Of a stretch of DNA of 64,000 nt, positions 20,863-34,800 are shown piece by piece. Made by a program: the position numbers and the translations under genes. The notes below the pieces were generated by a model. That model was given only the letters and a program-made list of their open reading frames with translations, was not told the origin of the DNA and did no database searches. Position 1 is the first letter of the stretch. Each line of letters starts with the position of its first letter. Origin of the DNA: Cymodocea nodosa (lineage: Eukaryota; Streptophyta; Magnoliopsida; Alismatales; Cymodoceaceae); NCBI GenBank assembly GCA_036874045.1, contig CM072338.1:13375001-13439000 (forward strand). The letters are read 5' to 3'.

Positions 20863-22300
20863 GAGATGAATGAGGTTATATAATCTTATATAAGACAAAT
20901 TAAGATGATAGCAAAGAGAAGAGACTAGAAAAAAGGACATAAAGAGGCTAGAGGTAAGGAATGAATAGTTGTGTAAAATTTCTCAATCAAGTGTAAATTT
21001 GATGGAAAATAAACTAAGTAAATCTATATTTCTTAGCTATCGTATGTAAGTGGTTAAATTAGTCTAAGTAAACAAAACAATATGAAATAATGCAAGGGAA
21101 CATAACATGTAAACATGATAAGATGCAAAATGTAAAACCTAAAAAGAAAGGTGATAGAGAAGTAAATATGCTAGAGGAGGGGATAAGGGGCAAGTCCATA
21201 AGACGTAGGAGTGAGGGCGGAGAGGAATGGAAATGCATGATTTCTACCTTATATCCAATAAAAGTAAAATTTGAAACAATATCCACATCATTAACAACTT
21301 TTGAATTTGATCTGTGCCAATGAACAACATGGTAAACATTATTAATTTGAGGAATGCATTAACTCAAATGAAATGCATTAGAAATACACTCATAAAACAA
21401 CAGATAATTGTACTCACTATAACAAAGTGGAGGATCTACTCTCAACTCCACGTTCAGAAATATTACTTTGCATACATTTGGATATAAATTAAACATCGAA
21501 GAAAGAGGTCAACCACAAATTTTTTGGTCTAAAATTTATCCTAGTATTGTAATTCAATGAGATCTTCCTTAGGATTTCTTTGAAAAATAACTTTTGCACA
21601 TCAATTCTTTCAAGCATCATAAACTCATAGCTAAGTCAACAAATATAAAAGTCTTCCAACCACTGACACACATATGAGGATAACTTTTTAACTTAAACAC
21701 CCACTATAATGATAGAGAAAGGAGATTGTCAAAGTACTCGTTGTGACAAGTAATCTAACAAAATAATATGACATAAATCTACAATATATAATACAAAATT
21801 GAAAATAACACTACAATCCATTCTATAGAATACAACTATAATCTTCTATAGAATATAACAAGTCATTCTAGACATTTTGTTACCTTCTATGCAATATAAC
21901 AAAACGTTCTACAAATACATAACACTTCTCTTATTGTTCTACAAAATATAGTAAAGAATTCTATGTAATATAATACATCATTCTATGGAATAGAAGACAA
22001 TACCATGCAATATAAAGAAATCGATAGCCACAAACATGTATAATGAAAACATGTTCAAAACTCTTATAAAATGCAAGGGAGATGAGAATGGCCGTAGAGT
22101 AATGACGAACACAACCACCCAATCCTAATCCATACAAAAGAAAATGAATGCCTCGTATAGGTAGATGAAGCAATGAAATCAAACGAACTTGCCTAACAAG
22201 ATGACGAGAAGAACACCGACGAGACACCGTAGACATGAAGAGGAAATCAAATGACAAGGAGAACCTATAGTGCAAGGAGTTCGTAGGTTGGTCAATTGGT
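20863..22300. other. Spacer without recognisable gene
   Basis: No protein motif recognised. Between 21,790 and 22,000 a degenerate array of TTCTATAGAATA-like palindromes occurs at about 30-60 bp spacing, possibly decayed tandem repeat. Confidence 0.45.
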
Positions 22301-24745
22301 TCACCAATCTGGGAGTTTGAAGCATTGGCTTGGGGGGAGGGTTTGGCTCATTAGACCTTTTGTGTTGAACTTAACTGTATTAGTAGAAGTGTATGTTACA
22401 TAGGAAGGACTATTCAATCATTGCTTATTTGAAACCTGTTTGGAGAGTGTGTTGCCTCTCAAAAGTGATAATAGATCCCTAATTCCAAATTTATTCCCCT
22501 CCCTTTTTTCACCCAACATTATCATAGATCACAAATTTTTTCACCACTATTTGCGGCAAGAGTTCACATAGGTCTAGGATCGCCTCATTTAGTATCAAAG
22601 CTTAGCGTTCTAAGGATACCAAGGATTGTTGTTGGCATAGATAGGGGGACTCATGGAGTAGGAGCCAACAATGGTTGAGCTAATACAATGCTTAGATGCA
22701 AGGACGAGGAGCATGTTGGTGAACCAGGTGGCAACCTTAAGTTCCAGTGCAACGTCATAGGTAGGCATGTTCACAACTATACTTGAAGAAGATGAGATGG
22801 CAAATAGCCAAAGGGGAAGGGTGACCGATGGGTATTTCTCCAACTTGAAACTTGATTTTCTAGTTTTTGATGGAGAAAACAACCTCGAAGAGTAGAGTCA
22901 TTGTTGAAAGGTTATTGGCATACAATCAAGTGGAGCTACAACAGTGGTGGGGGGTCATCATGGCCTCGGTCAACCTCAAGGGCATTGCATCCCATTGGTT
23001 TAAGTAAGTTTTTTACAGGTGAATGAACAAAGGTGTGATGGGGAGAGCTTGTGGAAGGACTTGTTGCCTATTTTGGCAAGAACCCCTTGAGAAATTACAT
23101 ACAAGAGTTTTTTAAATTACATCAAACTAAGACGATCAGGGAGCATTTGAAGGAGTTCATCGCTCTTTCAACTTGAGTGAGTGAACAACTCGAAGAAAGC
23201 TTAGTCAATTGTTTTGTTAGGGGGGCTTAGGGAAGACATTTGATACAATGTTAAATGCTTCCAACTAACAGACCTCCCCATGATGATTTTCCTTGCAAAG
23301 ATTTAGGAATGCAACAGTAATGGAAGACAGGGACATTGGTTATCAACAAAGGATGGATCCTAAGTAGGTGATCGTTATACAGTCTAGAAGGTCCCAAAGA
23401 AAAGCAAGGAACCACGATAGAAGGGATGTCAAGCAATGTGGGTAGGGAGAAAAACAAGGAAGTTCGACAACCCAAGGATGGAGGCCAAGTTTAAGAGTGT
23501 GTAAGGCAATACTAGAACTATCTTAAAAGTTGTACCAGTAACTAAGATGTCACATGAAGGAATAGAAGAGGCAGGAATTGAATTGGGCCTCTACCTCTGG
23601 TGCAACAAGTTGTTCCATGAGGACTATGTGTGCGACCTTATGTTTTCTGGACAAGGGATGTGAAGAGGAAGAACCAATGTAGGAGGGGGAGACTACACTG
23701 TAGATATCGAGGGGAGAACCATCTAGCCACATTACATGTGCAAGGAAAATGCATAGGGAAGGACATAGTAGTGAAATTGGATTCAGAGAACACTCACAAT
23801 TTCATTAGTAGAAGCAATCTCAAGAAACTAAAATTGGCACTAAACCCCTAGAAAGGATTGCAAGTGCAACTTGCATCGGGAGATTCTGTGGAATGTGATG
23901 GTTGTTGTCCTAATGTGAAAATGGAGGTAAAAGGAGTTGCATTTAATCTGGATCTGTATGTGATCTAGTTAGGCAATAGTAACATAGTAATAGGAGTTCA
24001 CTATCTAAGGCCTAGGGGAGATGTGACCCTCAACGTTGTCAAAATGGCATTCCAATTCCAATAATGAAGGCAAGGTTGTCACATGGAACGGATGACCTCC
24101 TAAGTAGATTAGCATAGACAACGTAGCTAAACTAACCGAAAGCACTAAATAGGTGAAGAGGTTGGTGAACAGAAATTAGAACAAGAGACAAGGGACACAC
24201 ATCTAGAAATTGAGCACTTCAAAAATTTCAACATGTCTTTTTTGTGCCAATGGGGTTTCCAGTGCCTAGGAATAGAGATCACAACATAATATTGAAGGAA
24301 AATAATAACTAACTCAATGTAAGTAAAACCTTATAGGTATGTATATTTTCAATGTAGAGATAGAAAGACATTGAAAGTTGTATTACAACCAAACACATTA
24401 GGCCTAGCATAGGTGAGTTTGGCATGTCCCATTTTACCGGTGAAGACAAAAAATCAATCATGACAAATGTGCATTGACTATAAAGAACCAAATAGAAATA
24501 GGAAGGATAAGAATTCAGATGAATTCAGATAGAAATAGTCACATGGTTTTCAAAGATTGATCTTAAATCTTAAGTTACCGTTAAATTAGGATGGTAAAAG
24601 AGGACATCTACAAAACCACTTTTTGGACTCACAAGACAGATAGAAAGTTATTCCCCTCCCTTCTTTCACCCAATCTCACCATAGATTACAGATTTTCCCA
24701 TCACCATCGACGTAGAGCATTTGCACAGGTCTAGGGATCAACTCA
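22300..24745 (+). pseudogene. Ty3/gypsy (chromovirus-like) gag-protease-RT remnant
   Basis: A degenerate primer site like TAGTATCAAAGCTT lies at 22,590. Gag follows (about 22,840-23,330): LDFLVFDGENNLEE-like, IASHWFK, YFGKNPLRNYIQE-like and REHLKEFIALST. Protease (about 23,740-24,060) reads LHVQGKCIGKDIVVKLDSEN, THNFIS, LQVQLASGDSVECDG, IVIGVHYLRPRGDVTLN. A short RT piece (about 24,470-24,645) reads HXDYKEPNR and WFSKIDLKS. The bases around 22,492-22,580 recur at 24,650-24,740 (TTCCCCTCCCTT, CACAGGTCTAGG). These are probably the ends of the 5' and 3' LTRs, so most of pol is deleted. Stops and shifts are frequent. Confidence 0.75.
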
Positions 24746-25320
24746 AATGGTTGGATGAGACGACAAGAAGAGAAGATGGATAGTGACGAGAGGGGCTTCC
24801 ACAAATAGGGGAGGCAATAGGAGAGAGGACTTATGATGTATGGAAAGGTACTACGAGAAAGAAAGAAAAAATCCATTTTTGTAATTTTCACTTGTGACTC
24901 ATTTTTTCATTTCGCCCCCTAATAGAAAATTTCTAGCTCCACCACTATGTATAATCTATAGTATACATGCCAACTCAGAAATATATAAAAACAATCTAAC
25001 TATAAATATTCCTTTTAAAATTTAAAAATACATCTAATACATGATAAAAATTTATGCATAAAAATGATAAATAATAAATAAATATTAAAAAAAAAAACTA
25101 AGATTAGAATAAAAGGGTTGTAAAATAGTTGTGCACGTAAATTTGCATACAACTTGTTCATCAAAAGGATGTTAACTCATTTATGATCTGAAATTACAAG
25201 TATTGGCAGAAATTACATGTTTTTTTTTTTTTTTGATGTTAGGGTAGAAATTATGCTGAGGCAGACTGTGGGATGCGAAGAAGGAAGAACAAACCACAAG
25301 ATAGAAGGCAAAAATTATGC
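24746..25320. other. Spacer downstream of the CBSX gene
   Basis: AT-rich, with a run of T at about 25,220-25,233. No coding motif seen. Confidence 0.5.
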
Positions 25321-25328
25321 TCGATTCC

Positions 25329-25334
25329 TTTATT
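25329..25334 (-). terminator. Candidate poly(A) signal of the CBSX gene
   Basis: TTTATT on the plus strand gives AATAAA on the minus strand, about 430 bases after the stop codon. That spacing is plausible for a plant 3' UTR. No other canonical signal closer to the stop was checked in detail. Confidence 0.35.
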
Positions 25335-25385
25335 AAAATCAGAAGCCTCCTTTATATTATATCTGAATTCTCAAGCTTGAAAAAG

Positions 25386-25418
25386 AGAAAGAAAAAAAAA
25401 AAAAAAAAAAAAAAAACA
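25386..25418. repeat. A-rich tract
   Basis: An A/G-rich run ending in more than 20 consecutive A residues on the plus strand, within the presumed 3' UTR of the CBSX gene. Confidence 0.7.
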
Positions 25419-25762
25419 GCTCAGTTCAACAAGAAAGTTCTCACTTTTCATATGCCACACAAATCCCCCTTTTTGCACAACCTAGAGCAGGAAAATGCAA
25501 CAGACACCGAGCTTGTGAATTAACCACTTTCATACCATCCAAAGCTTTAAAGTATTAAAAATGAAGGTTTCGTCTCATCCGTAAAGCTACAATATGAAAT
25601 GACTTTCAAACGCCTGTCTAAGGACTTCATCTGGAACATAAGGAAAAGGAGAAAAAAACAATGAGCTTGTGCAGCACCTTTAGACACGTATCAGAAAAAA
25701 TGGCCTTGAGGCAGATATCTTGCATGACAGGGTGGCAGACTAATGTGAACATACTTGAGTTA

Positions 25763-25843
25763 TTATACTTGGGTGCTTTTCTCATTTTCGAGTTTTATCC
25801 TAAGTGCAGCTCTGACTACATTTCCTCGTGTGATAATCCCCAC
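25763..25843 (-). CDS. CBSX exon 8 (last)
   Basis: 81 nt after acceptor CTGTAG. It encodes VGIITRGNVVRAALRIKLE and a short tail ending TQV, then TAA at 25,765-25,763. Confidence 0.93.
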   Translation of the reverse strand: MGIITRGNVVRAALRIKLENEKSTQV

Positions 25844-28800
25844 CTACAGATTTCAGCAGCATTCAGTCAGGTGGGTAAGATGAAAAAGGATGAGCCTACC
25901 GAACAAGTTACCCATTGACAGGAGAATGAAAAGGTCGTAAGTGATAAAAACAAGCTATGTGCTTACCAATTTACCCCTGGCATCCACTACTGGTAATCTG
26001 CGGTATTTACTTTCAAGCAATAACCTAAAGAATGGAGAAAACAAAGTATTCCATTTCTCTCAAAACAGATGAACATCTAAATTGCAATAAATTATCAACC
26101 CAAAGGAAAAGAAACCTTGCTGCATCTTCAAGATTGGTTGTTTCACGAACCACAAGAGGGGCAACCGTCATCACATCAGCAACTAGTTTACCATTGGTTT
26201 TACTTATCAACTTTTGAATCTCATTGAAGGTCTGCAAGACAACAGTCAACTCAGTTACAAATGGAAGGAATAACCAAAATATTATGGATTTCATATTCAG
26301 ATTCTTCACATCACGTCATACAGAAACATTACTAGGTTCATGTTAGTTTGGAAAGTCTAGACTACAAATGTACAACATGGATTTCTTTAGTTTTTTGTAT
26401 AGTGTGAGCTTAAAGCACAATACAGTGCTGAAAAAATTATAAATATCTAACTCAACTGCCATGAACATTTTATTTTCTAAAAATGAATACAACAAAATAC
26501 TTGTACGAACCAAATATACAGTGCCTCGATTCTCTGACTGCAACATACAACATTCATGACGACAGAATGGAAAGCCCAACGTACATGCTGAAAGCTAATC
26601 TTATTTAGGAGAAAGGGTTCCATATTTTTCATCCAAAAAATGGTGAGTTTAGCCTTCCTTCTAGAAGAGTAGGGTCCTACTATTAGGCCACCCACAATGG
26701 TCTAGATTATTTGTTGTGTTGGTTGATTCCTCACCTCCTCTCTTCCAATTTCAATAACTCTTTTTTTGTCCATTGAAATCCTTCGGTATGTTGAACTTTG
26801 ACTAATTGATACCTTGAAGCATTTAGTGGGGTGAAGTGGAATCTGAGTTCTTAAATGGCCGTCCTACCTGTTGTATAAGTTAGGAACTTATTTCTGTTAA
26901 TACAGGCAACCCTCACATCGTAGGTCTCTTCTTTATGGGCGCTGCTTTCCACTTGTGTTCCTTGCATATTCTTGTGATTCACATTGAGGATGAACTAGTT
27001 TCCTCCATGTCTTTCAAGATTATCTCCTACTTTGCCCACTCCAAGGCCTCCACAAGAATAATGGATTGGTCATTTTTGAAGGATATGGTGAGCTCAAATG
27101 GCTGGAAGCCTTGAAGGAAAACGGCAAAGGCTGCTGTGTCATTTGGATTATCTATTTCTGTGAATGCTGTGTTGTAAAACACAAGTAATTGCAAAGCTTT
27201 TCACTAAGGTCTGCACTACAAAGTAGTTGACAAATTTCACCCTCTCTTTTCCCTATATAATGGTTCACAAAGGCTTGAGTCAAGTTGTCAACAAGATATA
27301 GACCCATGTTTTACACTTGCAAACCACACACAAACCATCCCCACCCACGTTGACGATGATCTTAAATATGATGGTGTTGCACATCACCGTAACCACCACA
27401 ACATCATGATATGTTGTGATATGATCCATACGGCCAGTAGCCCCTCCCAAAAGAGGTTTCCTAATTTGGTGAATGGAATGTGGCTTGTAGCCCCTCCCAT
27501 AACATCCTATAGCTACACAAATCGCTTCAACACAAAATTTAGTCAACAAGCTGAATGGCAAACTCACCTCATACAAAATATCCACAAAGAACTAAATCAA
27601 GTTGAACGAAAACACAAAACTTATTTATTTTCAGTCAATATTAGTGATTTTCAGTGAATATTAGCTATTTTAAGTTTTAGTGAATTGCATTGTTTCCATT
27701 TAATCAATTATGAAAAAATGATGTTTTAACTTATGTTTTTAGTCTTACTTGTAGTAGTCAAAGTATCAAGCAGATCAAATCGAAGTGTGAATAATAATGA
27801 GCAGGAACTTGATAGAAATGAAGATTCAGGTTTACTTCATGGATTTCCTATCAATAACAACAAGAAAAAGACTTAATGCAAATACTATGGGAAGAAAATA
27901 GGAGGAAGTGGCATGTCCAAATTGAAACTTCTAGTTGGTGGCTACAGCAATGTGACAAAGTGTCCATGTCTTACCATTGTCAAAGGTCAGATGAGACTTC
28001 ATTTTCTACAATATTTCATTGCCATGAGAAGAACCTAACATTACAATAATTCATCATTTTCCACAGATGGGATATCTCGTACATTTACCTGATTCAAAAT
28101 ATTACCAATAGGTTATAGAATATCACCTAGATGTCATGGAGCTATTACGTGATGTAAAGAAACAACTGATGTGAAATTAAATGATATCTAATACAATAAG
28201 GACAAGGCTACAACCGTTCAAGGCATTGAACTTGGGATTGATCTTAGTATGACATTATGGACAATTTTTCTATTATTTTTGCATGATTTAAGTCTTTTCT
28301 CATGTATATGACTACGATATCTCTATCTAATTGGCAATTTATATATAATAATTGCCTAAAACAATTACCTAAGTGTTTTTAAATGCTTATCATAGTTTTT
28401 TTAATCTTATTATTGAATTCCAAGTTGAAATTTGGAGTTTTTTAAGCCATTTCTACTAATACGATCCTCTCCATGTTTCATTTTTCTAGGAGACTAATCC
28501 TGTCTATGCTTCAATACAATACTGTATTTTATTCCTTGCCTGAAAGAAGTCATCAGAATCCAAAGCCAAGCTTGGTGAAGCACCTACAATTGTTGGAAAC
28601 TGCTAAAAGCCCCAATGGAACCACCATCACAACCCAAAGGAGAGCCACCAAAGCGGTTGTTACTCACTAGAACCCATGCCAAAAGATGTAGCTATCATCA
28701 GAAATTCTCTAAAAGGAAAGGGAGAGGCAAATTGGGAGATTTAGCATTTACATGTATTTTACATCTTATATTTAAGCATATATGGATCTCTTTGGTAAAT

Positions 28801-31800
28801 GGATCTTAAGAAGATCCATGTAACCATATACAACCAAGAAAAAATTTAAAAAAAAAAGAAGACTTCACATGTGGCATTCATCATGGTGCTGACCAAGAAT
28901 GCCTTTCTGCCTAAGGAAACCTGGAGGCATAGCAAAGGAGCACATAACCTCTAGTTTCTACCTTACCACATTGGCACCACCAAGGCATCGCCTCTATGTG
29001 TAGAAACCCAGCATGGACTTCTTATCTCCCTTATCTCTACCTTAATCTAAGTAAAACTTCAACTCTGAAATGTCCATTTTTCCTGTAGACCAAACCTTTC
29101 CTAACATGCCTTTAATGTAAGGACCACACTAAAGTACTCTTCTAGTCTCATACATCAACTAGTTGTGCAAACTGACAACGTACAATATGTCAAATTTGGT
29201 GACTGTCATGTAAATAAATTTCCCAATCAACCTCCTAAATTGACCAAGACCCACTAACAACCATGAAGTGGTGTCCTAGAAAGATGAAACCTACTCGATC
29301 AGTGTGTTCTCTAGTTTGCATTCCAATAGACCTATTTCTTGAAGAAGATCAAGAACAACTTTCTCTAAGATAGTGTTATACTCTCCCTAGCATATGCAAG
29401 TTCAATATCCAAAAAATATCATGATTTTCTCATCTTTAGTAATATAATGTTTTCTAAGATACTCAGTTTTCTTAATGTATGAGCTAATGCTGTCAAACAA
29501 CAAAATGTCATCAACATGTACTATCACAATTAATACATTCATTGTTGGTCCTCTTATAGAAAATTGAATGATCCACAGCACTTCTCTAAAATTCTCTTGT
29601 CATGACTAATTGACTAAACTTCTTGAACCATACTCAAAGACTCTACTTAAGGTCTTAGATGCCTTCCTAGCATGTATACTCTCCTCCTCTAAGTAATATA
29701 TCTGAAAGATTGCTCCATAAGATTTAGATCAATCAAATTATCACATAAGAAGGCATTTTTCATATCCAATTAATTCATCTCATACATATAGTTCACTAAT
29801 AATAGGTAGAACATGAATGGAATGTAACCTAGCAATTGATGAAAAGGTCTCTGCATAGTCAACACTACATATCTAAATAAAGTCTCATACTACTAGTCTA
29901 GCCTTGTACCTGTCCATTGTCCCATCTAGATTGTGCTTCATAATGTAGACCTATATGCAGGTGACTATGCTTGCTTCAACTAGCCAATATACAACTCTAA
30001 GCATCACAAGAAAGTAATACTACAATTTCATCATTCATGGTTGTCTTCCAATGAAGAATCAAAAGTAACTCTTGGTGGTTCCTAAAAATAGATCAAAGTA
30101 AATGTAAAAGTAATCCTACAAACAGATGAGTGAAAGCAGTCATGAAATAAAGTGAGAAATAAAATGATCAATACAGGAGTGTGTACTCTTTCATAATGCA
30201 ATTAGAAGTTCTAGATTAATAGAAAGATTTGCATCCAATGGTAGCAATAGTATACATGTAAAGGCCATGACTCTTTGATGTCCACCACAATAAAGTCATT
30301 GCCACTATAACTAGCTCAACAAGAGACTTAATAGGACAAGGTAAGGGAAGACACTCAACCTCAAATATGACTAAGACTTAAAAGGACAACATCAATTGAC
30401 ACATCATATTGCCTAGTATAGGAATGAAAACACTCCTAACCTCATTTAGTCCTAGAGTAACCCACAAAAACACACTTAATCACTTTAGGAGACTTTTCAT
30501 AATAGGAGAAAGATCTTGATTAGAAAAGACACCTAAAAAACTTAGGAGGTAAGGAAAAAAGCTTAGCATTCAAATGAAGGCACCAAAGAGAAATCTCTCC
30601 TCTTAGACAGGATCCTATTAATCAAGGAACAATAAAGACACTGTTAAACCACATGTACTTATGAAGTTAGGAATACACATCTATAACATAATGACACATG
30701 CAATATATAATATGTATCTATGCTTATACTTGATGATACCATTTTATTGAGATGTATGTATACAAGTAGTTTGATGTAACCTCTTAGAGAAACATATTAA
30801 ATACACTCTCAAAAGCTAATTGGACATTTAAGAGGAGGATTACAAGATAAGAGCCCAGTCTATCACATTGTTTTCCAATTTGGGACTATTCCAACATGCC
30901 CTCACACTTGTGGCGAGTCCTCTAACCAACAAATGTCTCTCTTTGCACTGTTTAACGAGGTTACCCTAGCCTACTAGGGACTTATGGGTGTGTGTCTCAA
31001 ACCTACTCTAATACCATGTTAAATACACTCTCAAAAGCCAATTGGACATTTAAGAGGAAGGTTACCCACAATATAAGGGCCCGGTCTGCCACATTGTTTT
31101 CCAATGTGGGATTATCCCAATAAAACACTATGATTGAACACTAAATTGAATAAATTCAAGAGGGTTGTCAATATGCAACATTTAGGAGCAATGAAAAATT
31201 AATTTTTTATTTCATTAACAAAGTTTTTGAATACATCCAAAGTACAAAGACATGACTCTAATCTGTAAGCAAATAAACCCGAGATATATGCAAAAACTCA
31301 TAAACCCAAGATACATGTGAGAAATGATCGACAAACACAATTACAATGCAATATGATAACCTGGCATAAGCTAGACTCTTGCAAGACCATAATAATGCAA
31401 TGAACTAATTCAAACTTTGACCCAATACTAATCATAGATGCTTAAAGATAGCACTATGGTATTTACCCAATTGACAAGATTCACATTCAAAATTACACAT
31501 AAGCACCTATAATAAAACCTATTGTAGCTTCATGGGGTGAACCTAGCCAATAGTATCACAAGATTGATGATTTAAAGGTGGAGCCACATATGCCAATTCT
31601 CATAATATGTCATCCTAAAATAGCTAGTGGCCATGAAGACCACTAAAAAACACAACTAAATCTGATATGGATTGAGATGTGACAACCATGCAGCCTAACT
31701 GTTGCACCAAGATGTGGACTTGATGTGTCCATGCAAAGGGATAAATGAACTTAGGATGGTTTAGATCATGGACTTAATAACAATGTGACTATTATTAACA

Positions 31801-34800
31801 TTGTTGTTTAATCAAAGATGGGGAAAAACTTGGAATGGATCAACCAACCAGTAGGTTTTATACCAATGATTGGGTAAAGGAGGGTAAGTTGGGATTAGGG
31901 CAGAAGTGGCCAAAGAGGGCCCCATAGGGTGCCACTAGACATGACAACGATAGAGGTGGATCTGCTAGGACCTAGCAGTTCACTTTACTGAAAAATATTC
32001 ACTTTACAAGATAATACAAGTAACTATTTATGATAAGATAACTTAATATTTATTGCATAAACTGGGCAACCATCACAATGCAGATAAAATTAAAAGATGA
32101 AACAAAAAGAGAAAAATTTGTGCACCTTCCAAGAGCTATCCACCTCGGGGAACATGCTTGTATCAGTTTGTCTCCTACCTAATCACAAAAGACCGTCAAC
32201 AAGTTGGTCACCCAGAATAATAGATCAATTATTAGGCTACTAATATAAATATATAAATAGACAGGGGTATACAAAGGTAAGATCAGATAAGAATGGGTGT
32301 GTACAGAGGTATGCACTCCAAACATCACCATCTGATGTAGATGAGAACAATAGATGTAATAATAGGCTATTATAAACAGAGTAAATTACAGTCAACTACC
32401 TCCACCATTGGTCAAAATTCAATTTACTACCAACATCTTAGAAATGTTACAATCAACTACCATCAAGTATATTCTACTAGACAATTTGGCCCTTCGTTGA
32501 TACCTTTGTTCAACACATGATTTCACAAAATATTTCGATGATTTTGTCATTTCTTATCATAATCTTTGGATCAAATCTAATGGTTGCCATTAAATCATTT
32601 AAGTCATTCTTTTCTCTCTTCTCCATCTACTCCAAATCAATTGTCACCACTCCTTGAGGGAGAAAAGAAGAGAGGGAAGGAGTGGTAGAACAAGATAGCC
32701 AGAATGATAAGGAATAGAAGGAGGGGGTAGGAGAGAGACAAGAAGGAAGAATGAATGTAACCTCTTAATTTCTTCCTAGGGTTCTCCATTGTGCTCCTCT
32801 CTCTTGTGCTAGTACTAATTACCTTTGACAAAGTCAATCTAGGTGTCACCACCTCTTGAGGCTTAATCATGACAGTAGATGATACCACAAGTAGTAGCAT
32901 CCAGGGCAGCAAACAATGTTGTACGATGCAGATGTAGAGAGAGACAAGCAAGAAGAATGAATGGAACCTCTTAATTTCTTCCTAGGGTTCTCCATTGTGT
33001 TCTTTCTCTCTCTTGTGCTAATGGTAATTACCTTTGACAAAGTCAATCTAGGTGTCACTACCTCTTGAAGCTCAATCATGACAGTAGATGATACCACAAG
33101 TAGTAGCATCTAGGGCAGCAAACAATGTTGTATGATGCAGATGTAGAGGAGAGTAATGAAAGTTTTAGGTAAAACATAAAAAATGGGGAAAAGTGGTTTC
33201 CTTTCACAATTGTATACCTGAGGATGGAAGCAAAAAAAGCCCACACCTCCAAAATGGTGTAGGATTGGAAAAAGAGAAGGGGTAAAGGAGGAGGAATGTT
33301 TGAGTAGTTGGATGGCTTCTCCCCTATTTTGCTACCCAAGATCTTCTAAAACTTCCATAGACAATCTTCCCATCTGATACATGTACATTAATAATTTGCA
33401 CAATAATAGTTTGAGATTTAAAAAATCATATATTTAAGGGTAAAACTAGGAAAACAAGTAAAATATTAACACTATAAGTACTGAATGAGGTTTCCAGTAG
33501 TTAGTGGTAGTTGACTGTTACATTTTAAAGAAGGAAGCAATAGATAGAAATTTGACCAAAGGTAGAGGTTATTAGGTTTTTTTTCTACTTTTGACAATAC
33601 AAAACTTAATGATAAATATATAATTGTATGAAATTATTTTGTATAGATCAAGCTTGTTGTAAGATATATAGAAAAGTAATGCAAAACAGGATTATAAACA
33701 AGATATACCCAAGGGCACAAAGTATTGGTCAAACTACATAGCACTAAACCACACTCTACAACCAAATATCCTTATTTGATTTTGACCACTAGATGGAATC
33801 TGATTGATTCCATGATTTCTTTAACCAACTAGACCTCCAAAAGGCACAATAATATAAGCCAAGCATTATATTATCTTTAATGTCAACCCATAGAATACAA
33901 CTTCAACACATGTCATTGAAACTTCAACAACATATGTCAGAATCTGCAGTCAATGAAACAACATCCATCAAAATTTTAGCACATGTCAAGTTTCATTGTA
34001 AACATCCGTGAAATTTCACCCCATGCTGGCACATTTGTCTAACACATCCAACTTTCAGTGCACACGGGACTGCAAGTTGGCAAAATGTCAAAAATGTTAG
34101 CCAACATTTCGGTACCATAGGCATCTGCTGGGCTGATGGCACCAATGGGAAGGGACTTTTCCTACCTTTAAATGCTTCACTTATCCACTATTCCTAGCAC
34201 TGCAAAACAGCAGAAGCCAGTTTTCAAGTGTATTTTGGTTCCATGTAGAAGACTTTGCTGGAAGTCTTTATAGAGCTACATTTTCTTCACTGAATTGAAA
34301 ACAGAGCACTTCACACCAAGTCTGAATGTTTCTTAAGTAACTTGATTTAATGATTACCGATTTACCATTTTGGTGTTTTTTAGCATATTTTACTCTTTTT
34401 TGCTATTTTAGTAGCTTACATGCATAGATGTAAGGTGTTTTCTTTTGTTTTATATATTTTCATTTTGTACAATTTTCTATTTCAACAGTTTTTTGGGTAG
34501 ATGTGAAGATTAAATGCATAAATCTAAGGTCTTTTTGCTTTTTTGTATATTTTCTTATTGATTTTTTATTTTTCCCTATTCCAACAGATTTTTTATGCAG
34601 CTGTCAAGACTATATGCATAGAAGTATAGAACTAACTTTTTCTAATTTTTTCTATGTTTTCACATGGAATTTTTATTTTCCCAATTCCAACAAAATTTTC
34701 AACATATTTGATGAAATGACAAATAAAATTGATTCATCTATGTCATCATGATCTCGGACTTTTAAGTTGCAATCATGCCTTCATTAGATAAATACTAATC

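Noticed and set aside
26690-27120. Gypsy gag remnant on the minus strand
   Set aside because: A few segments such as FLQGFQPFELTISF are suggestive, but no gag core, knuckle or protease motif supports it.
32637-33339. Three similar minus-strand frames of 80-104 codons
   Set aside because: They resemble each other because they lie in the 206-bp tandem duplication. No known domain and no splice-supported extension.
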